A program made the position numbers and the translations under genes. The notes under the pieces are model-generated. The model was given only the letters and a program-made list of their open reading frames with translations, made no database searches and was not told the DNA's origin. Below, piece by piece: positions 23,023 through 30,522 of a stretch of DNA of 53,743 nt. Numbering within the stretch: the first letter of the stretch is position 1; the number at the start of each line of letters is the position of its first letter. Source of the stretch: DALYDD01 sp031973395 (GTDB taxonomy: Bacteria; Patescibacteriota; Minisyncoccia; Phycocordibacterales; CAIZLB01). The stretch is taken from assembly GCA_031973395.1 (NCBI GenBank), contig DALYDD010000007.1, positions 1 to 53,743 on the forward strand, in the 5' to 3' direction.

Positions 23023-23805
23023 ATGCATGAATATGGCAAAACAAATTGGGAAGGGTTGTGGGAGAAATTAGAGCAAGCGGGGAATATTGGCATTGATTAT
23101 GTGATCAACCCGTCTCTGTATCCGCATATTCTGGATTTTTTGGCGCAGCACCCTAAATCTATTGTGGTAGATTTTGGCTGTGGTACAAATCTCATGGGTA
23201 TCCAATTGCTTTTTGGATATGAACAATCAATACCCGCACTTCAAAAGAATTCATATGTCGGACAAGCTAGGTTCAACACACTTCTCTATATTGGAATAGA
23301 AGGCTCAGAGGAATTAGTGAATCAGTCAAAGCGATATTTGCATGACATTGGGGATCCTAAAAATATTGCCACCATTCAGAATCATATTGATAAAGGTCTT
23401 GATCTTTTCGATCCATGCACGGTTGATCTATGTGTATCCAGAAATTTCCTCATACATCTCGCTCCCGATGAGTTTGCGGCACATCTAGCTTATGTGGCAA
23501 AGATTCTGAAACCAAATGGAAAATATATTTTCACAACTTTGAATCCAGAATACGAATTGAAGAAAGTGGGAAAAGAGATGCAGAATGGTGAGCTCTATGA
23601 TTTTGCTCATGGAAAGTCAGGGGAGTATGGAACTTTTTACCATTACTATAAAACTCCAGAGTTTATAAAAGAAACGGTTGAAAAGTATTTCGAAATAGAA
23701 AAAGTAGAACCTTGTCTGCCGATTACTGATAAGTTTAAAGAGTCACACTCAAGATATTATGAAGATGGGGCGATGGCATTTACGTATGTGCTAAAAGTCA
23801 GATAA
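23023..23805 (+). CDS. SAM-dependent methyltransferase
   Basis: Class I methyltransferase, about 260 aa. The SAM-binding motif I VVDFGCGTNLMG is at about residues 46-57. An acidic turn follows strand 2 (YIGIEGSEELVNQ). Motif IV/V is VDLCVSRNFLIHLAPDEF, then LKPNGKYIFTTLNP. About 25 residues between motif I and strand 2 form an insertion. A longer frame from 22936 would overlap the upstream gene by 86 bases, so ATG 23023 is chosen. It begins one base after the TrmB-like gene stop. The substrate is unknown. Confidence 0.82.
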   Translation: MHEYGKTNWEGLWEKLEQAGNIGIDYVINPSLYPHILDFLAQHPKSIVVDFGCGTNLMGIQLLFGYEQSIPALQKNSYVGQARFNTLLYIGIEGSEELVNQSKRYLHDIGDPKNIATIQNHIDKGLDLFDPCTVDLCVSRNFLIHLAPDEFAAHLAYVAKILKPNGKYIFTTLNPEYELKKVGKEMQNGELYDFAHGKSGEYGTFYHYYKTPEFIKETVEKYFEIEKVEPCLPITDKFKESHSRYYEDGAMAFTYVLKVR

Positions 23806-23810
23806 TAATT

Positions 23811-24161
23811 ATGGAAAAAGATTATACAGGTACGATTATTGCAGAAAGCCTTGAGGACGATTCTGTTTTGAGTACGCTAGAAGTTTTGGGTATGAAAATT
23901 ACAGATGATGAAAATCCAGCAGATCGCTGGCATCTGTACACCGTAAAAGTTTCAAGACAAGATATTGAGCGTCTGGCTTTGAATATCAAATCTGGAACCT
24001 GGTATATGCACTTCTGGAAAGACCGGCATGTGATAGCGGTTTTTAAAGATAAAGTTTTTGAGTTTGAATATGATGATAGGGCAACCTGGAAAGATGCTGT
24101 TGAGTATGGCAAATCTCAAGGTATTCCCGAGGAACAGCTCGACTTTATTATCGAGGTGTAA
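23811..24161 (+). CDS. Conserved hypothetical small protein, 116 aa
   Basis: A soluble acidic protein with no membrane helix. It shows alternating strands and helices (YTGTIIAESLEDDSVLSTLEVL, then WHLYTVKVSRQDIERLALNI, then GTWYMHFWKDRHVIAVFKDKVFEF). Similar small proteins are known from many bacteria without a function. It starts five bases after the methyltransferase stop and is followed after 15 bases by an HD-domain gene, so all three are probably expressed together. Confidence 0.75.
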   Translation: MEKDYTGTIIAESLEDDSVLSTLEVLGMKITDDENPADRWHLYTVKVSRQDIERLALNIKSGTWYMHFWKDRHVIAVFKDKVFEFEYDDRATWKDAVEYGKSQGIPEEQLDFIIEV

Positions 24162-24176
24162 TATCTTTACTTCTAT

Positions 24177-24722
24177 ATGACCCTCCCAACAAAAGAACAG
24201 GCCGAAGCTTTGCTTCAAGAATATGTAGCGGATGAATATCAAAAGTACCATGCCTTGATGGTGGGTACTGCTATGGCTGGATACGCCAAGCAATTAGGCG
24301 AAGACGAACACCTTTGGTTCATGACTGGTTATCTCCACGATTTGGATTTTGCGCGTCATCCCGAAACACATCCGGCACAATCTCTAAATTGGTTTCGCGA
24401 ATGGGGATATCCAGAAGATTTGATCCATGCCGTCGAAGCACATGCGTATGGCTATAATGGTTTTGAAACTTTACCCCAAACAAAATTAGCAGCTGCGCTT
24501 TTGGCCTGCGATGAAATCAGCGGCATTTTTTATGCATATCGAAAAATGAATCCCGTTCCGTATGGAGAAATAAAAGCCAGCTCAATTAATAAAAGATTTA
24601 AAGATAAAGCTTTTGCTGCGAAAATCGACCGCGATACTATTTTGCGTGGCACGGATGCCCTGGGTGTTGGCCTCGATGCGCATATCGAAAATTTGATTGG
24701 ATTTTTTGGGGAGTTGAAATAA
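24177..24722 (+). CDS. HD-domain hydrolase
   Basis: 181 aa. HD phosphohydrolase motifs: HALMVGTAMAGYA with the first His, GYLHDLDFARHPE with the HD pair, VEAHAYGY with the third His, and LAACDEISG-type ACDEI with the final Asp. Such proteins usually cleave phosphate esters of nucleotides. The family member type (HDIG-like predicted hydrolase) is common, but the substrate is unknown. It converges with the uracil-DNA glycosylase gene, leaving only 27 bases between the two stops. No T-tract hairpin is seen there. Confidence 0.85.
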   Translation: MTLPTKEQAEALLQEYVADEYQKYHALMVGTAMAGYAKQLGEDEHLWFMTGYLHDLDFARHPETHPAQSLNWFREWGYPEDLIHAVEAHAYGYNGFETLPQTKLAAALLACDEISGIFYAYRKMNPVPYGEIKASSINKRFKDKAFAAKIDRDTILRGTDALGVGLDAHIENLIGFFGELK

Positions 24723-24749
24723 AAAAAGTTTCCGCGCTGCCAATATTGA

Positions 24750-25466
24750 TCATCTCCAATCGATCTCTTTCACTCCGTGTTCGCGCAAATACACATTCGT
24801 TTTGCTAAAAGGCTTGCTTCCAAAAAAACCGCTATATGCAGAAAAGGGCGAAGGGTGTGCGGCTTCGAGGACCAAATGCTTTGTTCTATCAATGTGCGCG
24901 CCTTTTTGCTTTGCATAATTTCCCCAAAGAATAAAAACCAAATGCTCCCGTTCCTCTGAAAGTTTTCTAATGACCTCGTCGGTAAAAGGTTCCCAGCCTT
25001 TATTTTGATGAGATCCTGCTGCGTTTGCCTGAACAGTCAAAGTTGCATTGAGTAATAAAACCCCTTGTTTTGCCCAACGTGAGAGATCTCCGTCTTGGTC
25101 AGGTTCAATTCCGACATCGGCATGAATTTCTTTAAAAATATTTCGCAGAGATGGTGGCAAGGTAGTTCCGGAATTTACGGCAAAACATAATCCATTTGCC
25201 TGACCGACTCCGTGATATGGGTCTTGCCCGAGGATAATAACTTTTACATCATCAAATGGACATGCATCAAAAGCACGAAATACATTTTGTTGTTTTGGAT
25301 AAATGGTTTTTGCCAAATATTCTTTGCGTATGAATTGCGAGAGTTCAACGAAATATGGTTTATCGAACTCCGCAGCCAAAGCCTTTTTCCAAGACTTTTC
25401 GATTTGAATCTCTCTTGTTGCGCTGGCTTTATTTTCTTGCATATTTAGCTTATCGAGGTCGGTCAT
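24750..25466 (-). CDS. ung: Uracil-DNA glycosylase, family 1
   Basis: It removes uracil from DNA as the first step of base-excision repair. Family 1 motifs are complete: GQDPYHG with the catalytic Asp, LLLNATLTVQ, and HPSPFSAYSGFFG with the catalytic His and the DNA-intercalating loop. About 238 aa is the normal length. The longer frame to 25556 is rejected: a TATACT (minus strand, 25473-25478) ends six bases before the ATG at 25466, so the transcript is leaderless and the extra 30 residues would lie upstream of the promoter. Confidence 0.95.
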   Translation of the reverse strand: MTDLDKLNMQENKASATREIQIEKSWKKALAAEFDKPYFVELSQFIRKEYLAKTIYPKQQNVFRAFDACPFDDVKVIILGQDPYHGVGQANGLCFAVNSGTTLPPSLRNIFKEIHADVGIEPDQDGDLSRWAKQGVLLLNATLTVQANAAGSHQNKGWEPFTDEVIRKLSEEREHLVFILWGNYAKQKGAHIDRTKHLVLEAAHPSPFSAYSGFFGSKPFSKTNVYLREHGVKEIDWR

Positions 25467-25472
25467 GTATAT

Positions 25473-25478
25473 AGTATA
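25473..25478 (-). promoter_or_regulatory. -10 box TATACT of ung, leaderless
   Basis: On the minus strand TATACT is followed by six bases and the ATG of ung. It decides the start of that gene. Confidence 0.65.
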
Positions 25479-25535
25479 TAATACAAGAAGGGACGGATTA
25501 CTATACGTTTGCAAACTCAACATAAAACAATATAT

Positions 25536-25952
25536 ATGAATACACAAAAACAACAACTCATTATCGTCGGTCTAATAGCCCTCATTCTCGGGCTGGTCAT
25601 AGGATTCTGTGCTAGTGCATGCGGACATAATCGGCACATGAAAGGTGGACATGGAGATATGCAGATGATGCGAAAGGGAATGGACAAGAATATGATGCAT
25701 GGTCCTGGCTCAAATATGCGGGGGATGATGATGGATATGAATGCAGGGTTGATGGGAAAAACTGGTGATGAATTCGACAAAGCTTTTATAGATGAAATGG
25801 TTATGCATCATCAGGGTGCGGTGGATATGGCAAAACAGGTTTTGGCCACTTCTAAGCGTCCAGAACTCATCAAGTTGGCAAACGACATTATCACCGCTCA
25901 GACAAAGGAGATTCAAATGATGGATACGTGGAAAGCTGCTTGGTTTAAGTAA
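25536..25952 (+). CDS. DUF305 membrane-anchored metal-binding protein
   Basis: 138 aa. A membrane helix (about 7-27) contains a Cys-rich end (GFCASACGHN), followed by a Met/His-rich segment (about 30-75: HMKGGHGDMQMMRKGMDKNM) that could bind copper or silver. The DUF305 four-helix core then shows DKAFIDEMVMHHQGAVDMA, with the conserved HH, and TKEIQMMDTW. DUF305 proteins are often linked to copper handling. Start ATG 25536 was preferred over 25509, as the latter adds nine residues that lie upstream of a likely -10 region. Confidence 0.85.
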   Translation: MNTQKQQLIIVGLIALILGLVIGFCASACGHNRHMKGGHGDMQMMRKGMDKNMMHGPGSNMRGMMMDMNAGLMGKTGDEFDKAFIDEMVMHHQGAVDMAKQVLATSKRPELIKLANDIITAQTKEIQMMDTWKAAWFK

Positions 25953-26075
25953 AAGGTGTAGACATATCAATTGTTACGCTTTTGTATCTGGGCCGTTATA
26001 TTTTGTGTAGGTCTTAATAGTTTTTTGCTTAACTCTCTAAAGTATATGAGGTTCAGTCAGGGAAATTAATTGAGA

Positions 26076-26459
26076 TTAAATCGCATCATTAATCAATAAT
26101 CCATCTAGAAAAGTATTTGCTGCATTAGATATCTCGCCAGGCTGATTGTATCTTGTTTTGGCCGCCGCCACTGCTTCCTGAAATTTCTGACATTGTGTTA
26201 ATTGGGGGAACTCTGCCTTTATTTGCCGCAGTCTCGTTTGTCCGAGTTTTTCTGGATCATGAAGTTGTGCAGCTCTCAGATATTCATTTGCCGCATCTGC
26301 TACCAAATCTAAAATTTCGGGATCTTCGCGCATGCTCTCATCCTGTGCAAAATATGCTGCTCGTTCAACCCCCGCCCATTCTTTACAGAAGTTTGCTGGT
26401 TTAAATGCTTCTGTAACTCTCGCGGACATCTCAAGGCATCGTGGTGCTCCTTCACTCAT
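26076..26459 (-). CDS. Hypothetical helical protein, 127 aa
   Basis: Not recognised. A soluble, almost fully helical protein with several Ala-rich helices (LDLVADAANEYLRAAQLHDPEKL, then FQEAVAAAKTRY), with a TPR-like appearance but no clear repeat. Three Cys are scattered. On the minus strand CATAAT lies ten bases before the ATG. It is separated by 82 bases from the end of the ATP-grasp gene upstream on the same strand. Confidence 0.6.
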   Translation of the reverse strand: MSEGAPRCLEMSARVTEAFKPANFCKEWAGVERAAYFAQDESMREDPEILDLVADAANEYLRAAQLHDPEKLGQTRLRQIKAEFPQLTQCQKFQEAVAAAKTRYNQPGEISNAANTFLDGLLINDAI

Positions 26460-26541
26460 GATATTTATGATTATGATTAGTACTTAAAGCATACAATACC
26501 ACTCGATCTTCTGGCAAGTTGTTTCCTCAGGGCCCAGTATT

Positions 26542-27390
26542 TTACTTCTCCAACTCAATCAATCTTTGCAGTACTTTTTTATACATCTCGATGAGTGGCT
26601 TCTCGCCATTATCACGTAGGAAATAATCAAAGCCGGGTTTGATATTAATTTCGAGTAGGTATAATTCACCGTTTTCATTTTCCAAAATATCTAATCCTCC
26701 AAATTCCAAATCAAGCTTTTCGTATACCGGCTGGATAAAATCAGTAAGACGCTTAATGAGTGCGGGGTCTGTGACATGTATTGCCTTTGCATTTTCATAA
26801 TGTAGAGGGCTTAGATTACCTGTGAATGTTGCATTTGAAATATCCTTTTCGTAGACGAGTACTATCTCTTTATTTAAAACTAAGACACGATACTCATGCT
26901 TGGGCTTAATGTATTCCTGACCGAGGGCGATATAGTCGTATTTAGTAGTCTGCTTATCATAAATAGAATCTACTGATTCGATAATCTTTTCTTTTGATTC
27001 ACAGAGGAAGACGTTTTGACCCTTTGATCCTGTATTCATTTTGACAATCACCGGGAGCTCAAATTCAGAGAGAATGGTATCTGCGATTTTCTCAGAACTA
27101 TTTTCTTTTACATGCATTTCATACTTTTTGTCCCGATAATTTGGATCAAAGAATCCATGCGTCTTTGGCATGCGGATACAGTCCTTGAGAAGTTGATAGG
27201 TGAAATCTTTATCATTACAAACTCTACAGACGCCGTCATCACAAAAAGGCAAGCTATAGTTTACAAAATAATGAGGGCGCTTCATTTGCACCGAGAGAAG
27301 ATTTCCGTTTTTGTCGAAGGTGGAATATGCAATCCCGAGTTCTTCGCAGGCAGATATGAGACATTTGATGTGACCGAGGGTTTTTGACAT
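26542..27390 (-). CDS. ATP-grasp ligase, RimK/YheC-like
   Basis: 282 aa. ATP-grasp enzymes join a carboxylate to an amine or thiol through an acyl phosphate. Visible: PVIVKMNTGSKGQNVFLCES (nucleotide-binding lysine and Gly-rich loop), a strand with the hinge YIALGQEYIKP, and the metal-binding end GGLDILENENGELYLLEINIKPGF with the conserved Asp, Glu and Asn. The N-terminal part has a Cys cluster (FCDDGVCRVCNDK) that could bind a metal. RimK-like members add amino acids to proteins or peptides, and YheC-like members are linked to cell-wall or spore-coat factors. The substrate is not known here. Confidence 0.8.
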   Translation of the reverse strand: MSKTLGHIKCLISACEELGIAYSTFDKNGNLLSVQMKRPHYFVNYSLPFCDDGVCRVCNDKDFTYQLLKDCIRMPKTHGFFDPNYRDKKYEMHVKENSSEKIADTILSEFELPVIVKMNTGSKGQNVFLCESKEKIIESVDSIYDKQTTKYDYIALGQEYIKPKHEYRVLVLNKEIVLVYEKDISNATFTGNLSPLHYENAKAIHVTDPALIKRLTDFIQPVYEKLDLEFGGLDILENENGELYLLEINIKPGFDYFLRDNGEKPLIEMYKKVLQRLIELEK

Positions 27391-27442
27391 AGAGGTTCTT
27401 CTAAATAAATGAGTGGATGCGTATAAAGTAGCCTATCATATA

Positions 27443-27493
27443 AAAAATAAATAAAAAGAAGATTCCGACCACGAAGAGGTCGTGGCCGGAATC
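27443..27493 (-). terminator. Intrinsic terminator of the GlcG-like gene
   Basis: Arms 27461-27474 and 27480-27493 pair over 14 bp with one G-U. On the minus strand the stem is followed by a long T-rich run. It is GC-rich like the terminators of the cassettes near 1400 and 2170. Confidence 0.85.
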
Positions 27494-27525
27494 AACAAGG
27501 TTCTTTGTGATGGGCGTACCTCGTG

Positions 27526-28119
27526 TCAGGCGTGCTGAGGGAAGAGGTCTTTGAAGAAGAGGGGTATCGTCTCTGCTGAAGTCACCAGTGCTCGGAGTTC
27601 GTTGAATTTGGTGACGCAGGCGAGAAGGATCGCGTCTGCGATTTCGTTTGCAACCTGGTGATCATCTCCTTCTTTGAGTCCGCTAACTCCGACGGCGAAA
27701 GCAGGCCTATGCACACCGCCGGCGAACAAAGGATCGTCATCGGTGAGCAGGTAGGGGTATTTTGTGATGACCTCCACCGTGTCTCTCTCCAGTTGGAAGG
27801 AAGCCATTGCCTTGGCCTCTGCAATCTTGTGAAAAGGCCGATGGGTTGGATAGGTTGCAACATCGTTTATGCCGCCATTGTATAGGGTGAAGCAGAGATC
27901 GTTATTCCCGCCAACGACTACGATGTGGATGTGTTGGCGCCCCAGTGCTTCGGCACGGCTGATCAGGTCGGGCAGGAGCGCGGCTATGACGGTGGCTACG
28001 AGTTCTTTGGTAAGCAGTTCGTGATTATTTGCGGACATGGCTTGTGGGTAGGGTTGGAGTGGCCTCTTGTCAAACCTCAAAGAACTTCCCACAGGAAGCT
28101 TCTCTAAGGTAGGCTCCAA
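27526..28119 (-). CDS. GlcG/HbpS-like protein (DUF336 family)
   Basis: About 197 aa. The HbpS/GlcG pattern is recognisable: an early helix (LTKELVATVIAALLPDLISRAEALG), IHIVVVGGNNDL, then KIAEAKAMASFQLERDT, a Gly-rich LFAGGVHRPAFAVGVSG, and a last helix VANEIADAIL. Family members bind heme or small organic acids. The gene is GC-rich compared with its neighbours and ends in a strong own terminator. The frame begins with TTG at 28119, which lies eight bases behind a TATATA (minus strand). ATG 28038 (MSANNHEL) is an alternative that would remove 27 residues. Confidence 0.65.
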   Translation of the reverse strand: MEPTLEKLPVGSSLRFDKRPLQPYPQAMSANNHELLTKELVATVIAALLPDLISRAEALGRQHIHIVVVGGNNDLCFTLYNGGINDVATYPTHRPFHKIAEAKAMASFQLERDTVEVITKYPYLLTDDDPLFAGGVHRPAFAVGVSGLKEGDDHQVANEIADAILLACVTKFNELRALVTSAETIPLFFKDLFPQHA

Positions 28120-28245
28120 GGGATGTGTATATATACATATTTTTTGTGCAAATGTCCAGATCCTCTCTTTATATAAAAAAACGCCGAAAGTAACAAATTT
28201 AAGCTACAATTAACCGCATATTCATATTTTCTAATATAAATCATT

Positions 28246-28764
28246 ATGGACGAATTCGAACTTACGTATCTTGCAAAAAAATCTATCATGGATAAATTGC
28301 CTGGAAGTCAAATGAAAGAAATGCTTGATATTTATATCCCAGAATCTGCAGATCATCCCATTCTGCGCATCAGGAAAAATGGAGATAAAAAAGAAATGAC
28401 AAAAAAGGCTCCAGCACAAGGCAATGATTCAACTCATCAAATCGAAATTACTATTCCGCTCAAGGATGACGAATACGAATATCTCGCGACGCTTAAAGGA
28501 AAAAGGGTTGGAAAGAATCGATATACATACGAAGAGAATGGCACTATGTATGAAGTTGATGTATTTACTGGAGATTTGGCAGGCCTTGTTTTGGTTGATG
28601 TTGAGTTCAAAAACAGGGAAGAGATGGATGCTTTTACTCCACCAGAATGGTGTGGTAGAGACGTCTCTCAGGAAAAATTCACAGCGGGCGGTGTGGTGTG
28701 TGGAAAGTCTTATTCTGATCTTGAAGAGAAGCTGCGCGAGTTTAATTATGAAAAAATTATTTAA
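28246..28764 (+). CDS. CYTH-domain protein (triphosphate tunnel enzyme family)
   Basis: 172 aa, one CYTH domain. The N-terminal EFELTYLAK is a variant of the ExExK signature. LRIRKNGDKKEMTKK, a basic strand pair, and EVDVFTGDLAGLVLVDVEFKNREEMDAF, the acidic metal-binding strand, follow. CYTH enzymes hydrolyse triphosphates or inorganic polyphosphate in a beta-barrel tunnel. The first Lys of the signature is replaced, so activity may differ. A TAATAT/TATAAA box lies five to eight bases before the ATG. The MFS gene follows after 24 bases. Confidence 0.8.
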   Translation: MDEFELTYLAKKSIMDKLPGSQMKEMLDIYIPESADHPILRIRKNGDKKEMTKKAPAQGNDSTHQIEITIPLKDDEYEYLATLKGKRVGKNRYTYEENGTMYEVDVFTGDLAGLVLVDVEFKNREEMDAFTPPEWCGRDVSQEKFTAGGVVCGKSYSDLEEKLREFNYEKII

Positions 28765-28788
28765 GCATGGGTGATGAGTAAAAAATAA

Positions 28789-30084
28789 ATGAAAGAAAAT
28801 CGCTTCCTCTGGTATCTCTATGATTTCTCAAATTCAATCGCGCTTGTTGGGCTTTTGTATTATTTCAGTCTTTGGGTTGTTGTAGAAAGAGGGGGTAGTC
28901 AATGGTTGGTAAGCCTGCCGGTTTCATTTGCAACCCTTGCTTTGCTTTTGATCATGCCGCGTATTGCTCGTCGTGTTGATGCTCGGGGACATCATAAGCA
29001 ATATATGATTTTGTTTAGTATGTGTGCGGCGGGTTCTTTGCTTCTCATGTCCTTGGTCGGGGCCCATATCGCATTTGGCTGGATTTTCTTTATCTATTTT
29101 CTTTTCAATTTATTCTTTCAGGCCGGATATATTTTCTCTTCTTCTCTTCTGCACACAGTGAGCGATGAGCATAATCGGGCAAAAGTTTCAGGTACCGGCC
29201 AAGCCTGGGGGCAGATCGGTAATCTTGTTGGCGTTATGCTCTCGTTTATAACAGTGAGTCACTTTATGGTCGCGGAGAGCGATAAGCTCAATGTCTTTTT
29301 CTGGTCCTCAATCGTTTTTCTCCTCCTGCTCATTCCAGTATCTCGATTTAGGGTTCCTGTGAAGAATGAGGTGCTCCAAGGCGTGCCTACAGATTCAGAA
29401 GTTTTGGCACATCTTCCGAATTTAACTGCGGAAGTCATGATTGATAAAACATTGATTCAAAAATTAAAGGCCCAGCCGCGCGTGACGAGATTTTTGATTG
29501 CCTATGCATTGTATTCTGATGCAGTTGTGACACTGACGCTTTTTATTGCTCTATATTTGAAAAAGGTGGTTAATTGGAGCGATGGGCATATTCGAATCGC
29601 TAGTGTCCTTGTCTTGGTAGGAAGTATCGCCGGAGGCTTACTTATTTCTCTGTTGGTTAAAAAAGGCAAGGAACTGAAAGTGGTTTCAAAATCTTTAATT
29701 GTTTGGCCAATTGTCATTTTATTATTTGCCGCAACTTCACATATGATCGCGATGTATGTGCTCATTGCATTGATTGGATTTTTGATGAGCTTCATCTTTG
29801 CTGTCTCTCGCGCGTACTATACGCTCATCACGCCACCTGATCAGCAAGCAGAATACTTCTCCGTTTTTGTTATCTTCGAGAGAGTTGGTGCGGTGTTTGG
29901 ACCGATTCTCTGGAGTGCGGTTGTAAGTCTGTGTGTGGTATTTGGCATGAGTGAACTTGGTGCATACCGCGTGGCGATTGTGAGCGTTGCCCTCATTACT
30001 AGTATTGGATATTTTATTTTGAAAAAGCTACATATCGAGGAGGGGATTGAGGAGAAGGGCGGGAAGGTGACTTATGTCGATTAG
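28789..30084 (+). CDS. MFS transporter, UMF1/Atg22-like
   Basis: 431 aa with about twelve membrane helices. The start NRFLWYLYDFSNSIALVGLLYYFSLWVV is characteristic of the UMF1/Atg22-like branch of the major facilitator superfamily, whose eukaryotic members export amino acids from the vacuole. The middle has a cytoplasmic loop of about 50 residues with LTAEVMIDKTLIQKLKAQPR. It lies 24 bases after the CYTH gene and may be co-transcribed. A strong promoter for the next unit begins immediately after its stop. Confidence 0.82.
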   Translation: MKENRFLWYLYDFSNSIALVGLLYYFSLWVVVERGGSQWLVSLPVSFATLALLLIMPRIARRVDARGHHKQYMILFSMCAAGSLLLMSLVGAHIAFGWIFFIYFLFNLFFQAGYIFSSSLLHTVSDEHNRAKVSGTGQAWGQIGNLVGVMLSFITVSHFMVAESDKLNVFFWSSIVFLLLLIPVSRFRVPVKNEVLQGVPTDSEVLAHLPNLTAEVMIDKTLIQKLKAQPRVTRFLIAYALYSDAVVTLTLFIALYLKKVVNWSDGHIRIASVLVLVGSIAGGLLISLLVKKGKELKVVSKSLIVWPIVILLFAATSHMIAMYVLIALIGFLMSFIFAVSRAYYTLITPPDQQAEYFSVFVIFERVGAVFGPILWSAVVSLCVVFGMSELGAYRVAIVSVALITSIGYFILKKLHIEEGIEEKGGKVTYVD

Positions 30085-30086
30085 GT

Positions 30087-30114
30087 TTGACAGAAAAGAC
30101 GGCGGGTGTAATAT
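30087..30114 (+). promoter_or_regulatory. Strong promoter TTGACA-N16-TAATAT
   Basis: A perfect -35 (30087-30092), a 16-base spacer and TAATAT at 30109-30114. The -10 ends seven bases before the ATG at 30122, so the first peptide would be translated from a leaderless RNA. It is the best -35 in the window. Confidence 0.8.
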
Positions 30115-30121
30115 ATTCCTA

Positions 30122-30205
30122 ATGACAAAGTTAAATCAAAACAGCCACGCGCATGCGTATTGGTACGGGTATACACATCCGGCTGTTTTGGTTTTTCATA
30201 TCTAA
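30122..30205 (+). CDS. Leader peptide 1, 27 aa, rich in His/Tyr/Trp
   Basis: A short ORF starting MTKLNQNSHAHAYWYGYTHP and ending VFHI. Four His, three Tyr, one Trp and one Phe occur in 27 residues. Its codons lie almost wholly inside a hairpin (arms 30133-30146 and 30181-30194), so ribosome position would decide whether the hairpin forms. A perfect terminator follows 30 bases after the stop. This is the layout of an attenuation leader peptide responding to charged aromatic or His tRNA. No homologue was recognised. Confidence 0.6.
   Translation: MTKLNQNSHAHAYWYGYTHPAVLVFHI
30133..30194 (+). promoter_or_regulatory. Hairpin overlapping leader peptide 1
   Basis: A 10-bp perfect stem (30137-30146 with 30181-30190) extends to 14 bp with one T-G pair. 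The right arm runs into GGTTTTTC and is terminator-like. Translation of peptide 1 would melt it. Confidence 0.6.
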
Positions 30206-30235
30206 TCTATAATCGTTCACGATCTACATCTAGAT

Positions 30236-30272
30236 AAAGAAACCTCAGCCGGAAAAGCTGAGGTTTCTTTTT
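30236..30272 (+). terminator. Attenuator-type intrinsic terminator
   Basis: Perfect 14-bp arms (30236-30249 and 30257-30270) with a 7-base loop, ending in a run of five T. It is located between the two aromatic peptides. Confidence 0.88.
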
Positions 30273-30280
30273 ACAATAAT

Positions 30281-30418
30281 ATGCAAACAAAAACAATAAA
30301 CATCTCCATATTCTCTTCACAACCGATTAATGCATCGGCGTATTGGCATATCTCTCATTATTATTGGATCCATTTTTATACATATTCCACTTGGAATTTG
30401 ATGAGATATTGTAACTAG
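30281..30418 (+). CDS. Leader peptide 2, 45 aa, very rich in Tyr/Trp/His
   Basis: The second short ORF starts eight bases after the T-run of the terminator. It contains SAYWHISHYYWIHFYTYSTW: six Tyr, three Trp, two Phe and three His among 45 residues in all. The words gcg-tat-tgg (Ala-Tyr-Trp) are shared with peptide 1, so the two ORFs may be related by duplication. It is followed 20 bases later by a GC-rich hairpin (30439-30476) just before the next gene. A structural peptide cannot be excluded, but the composition and flanking hairpins favour a control function. Confidence 0.55.
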   Translation: MQTKTINISIFSSQPINASAYWHISHYYWIHFYTYSTWNLMRYCN

Positions 30419-30438
30419 TTTGCCCACTTGCCATATAT

Positions 30439-30476
30439 CACCAGCGCCCAAGTAATTTTCTTGGGATGGGCTGGTG
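30439..30476 (+). promoter_or_regulatory. Second hairpin before the regulated gene
   Basis: CACCAGC (30439-30445) pairs with GCTGGTG (30470-30476), and CCCAAG (30447-30452) with CTTGGG (30460-30465). The ATG at 30466 lies within the right arm. It could be a weak terminator or a block to translation. Confidence 0.6.
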
Positions 30477-30522
30477 TTCCTTTAGAGAGCAGAACTTCGT
30501 AACTTCAAACTACACCGAACTC

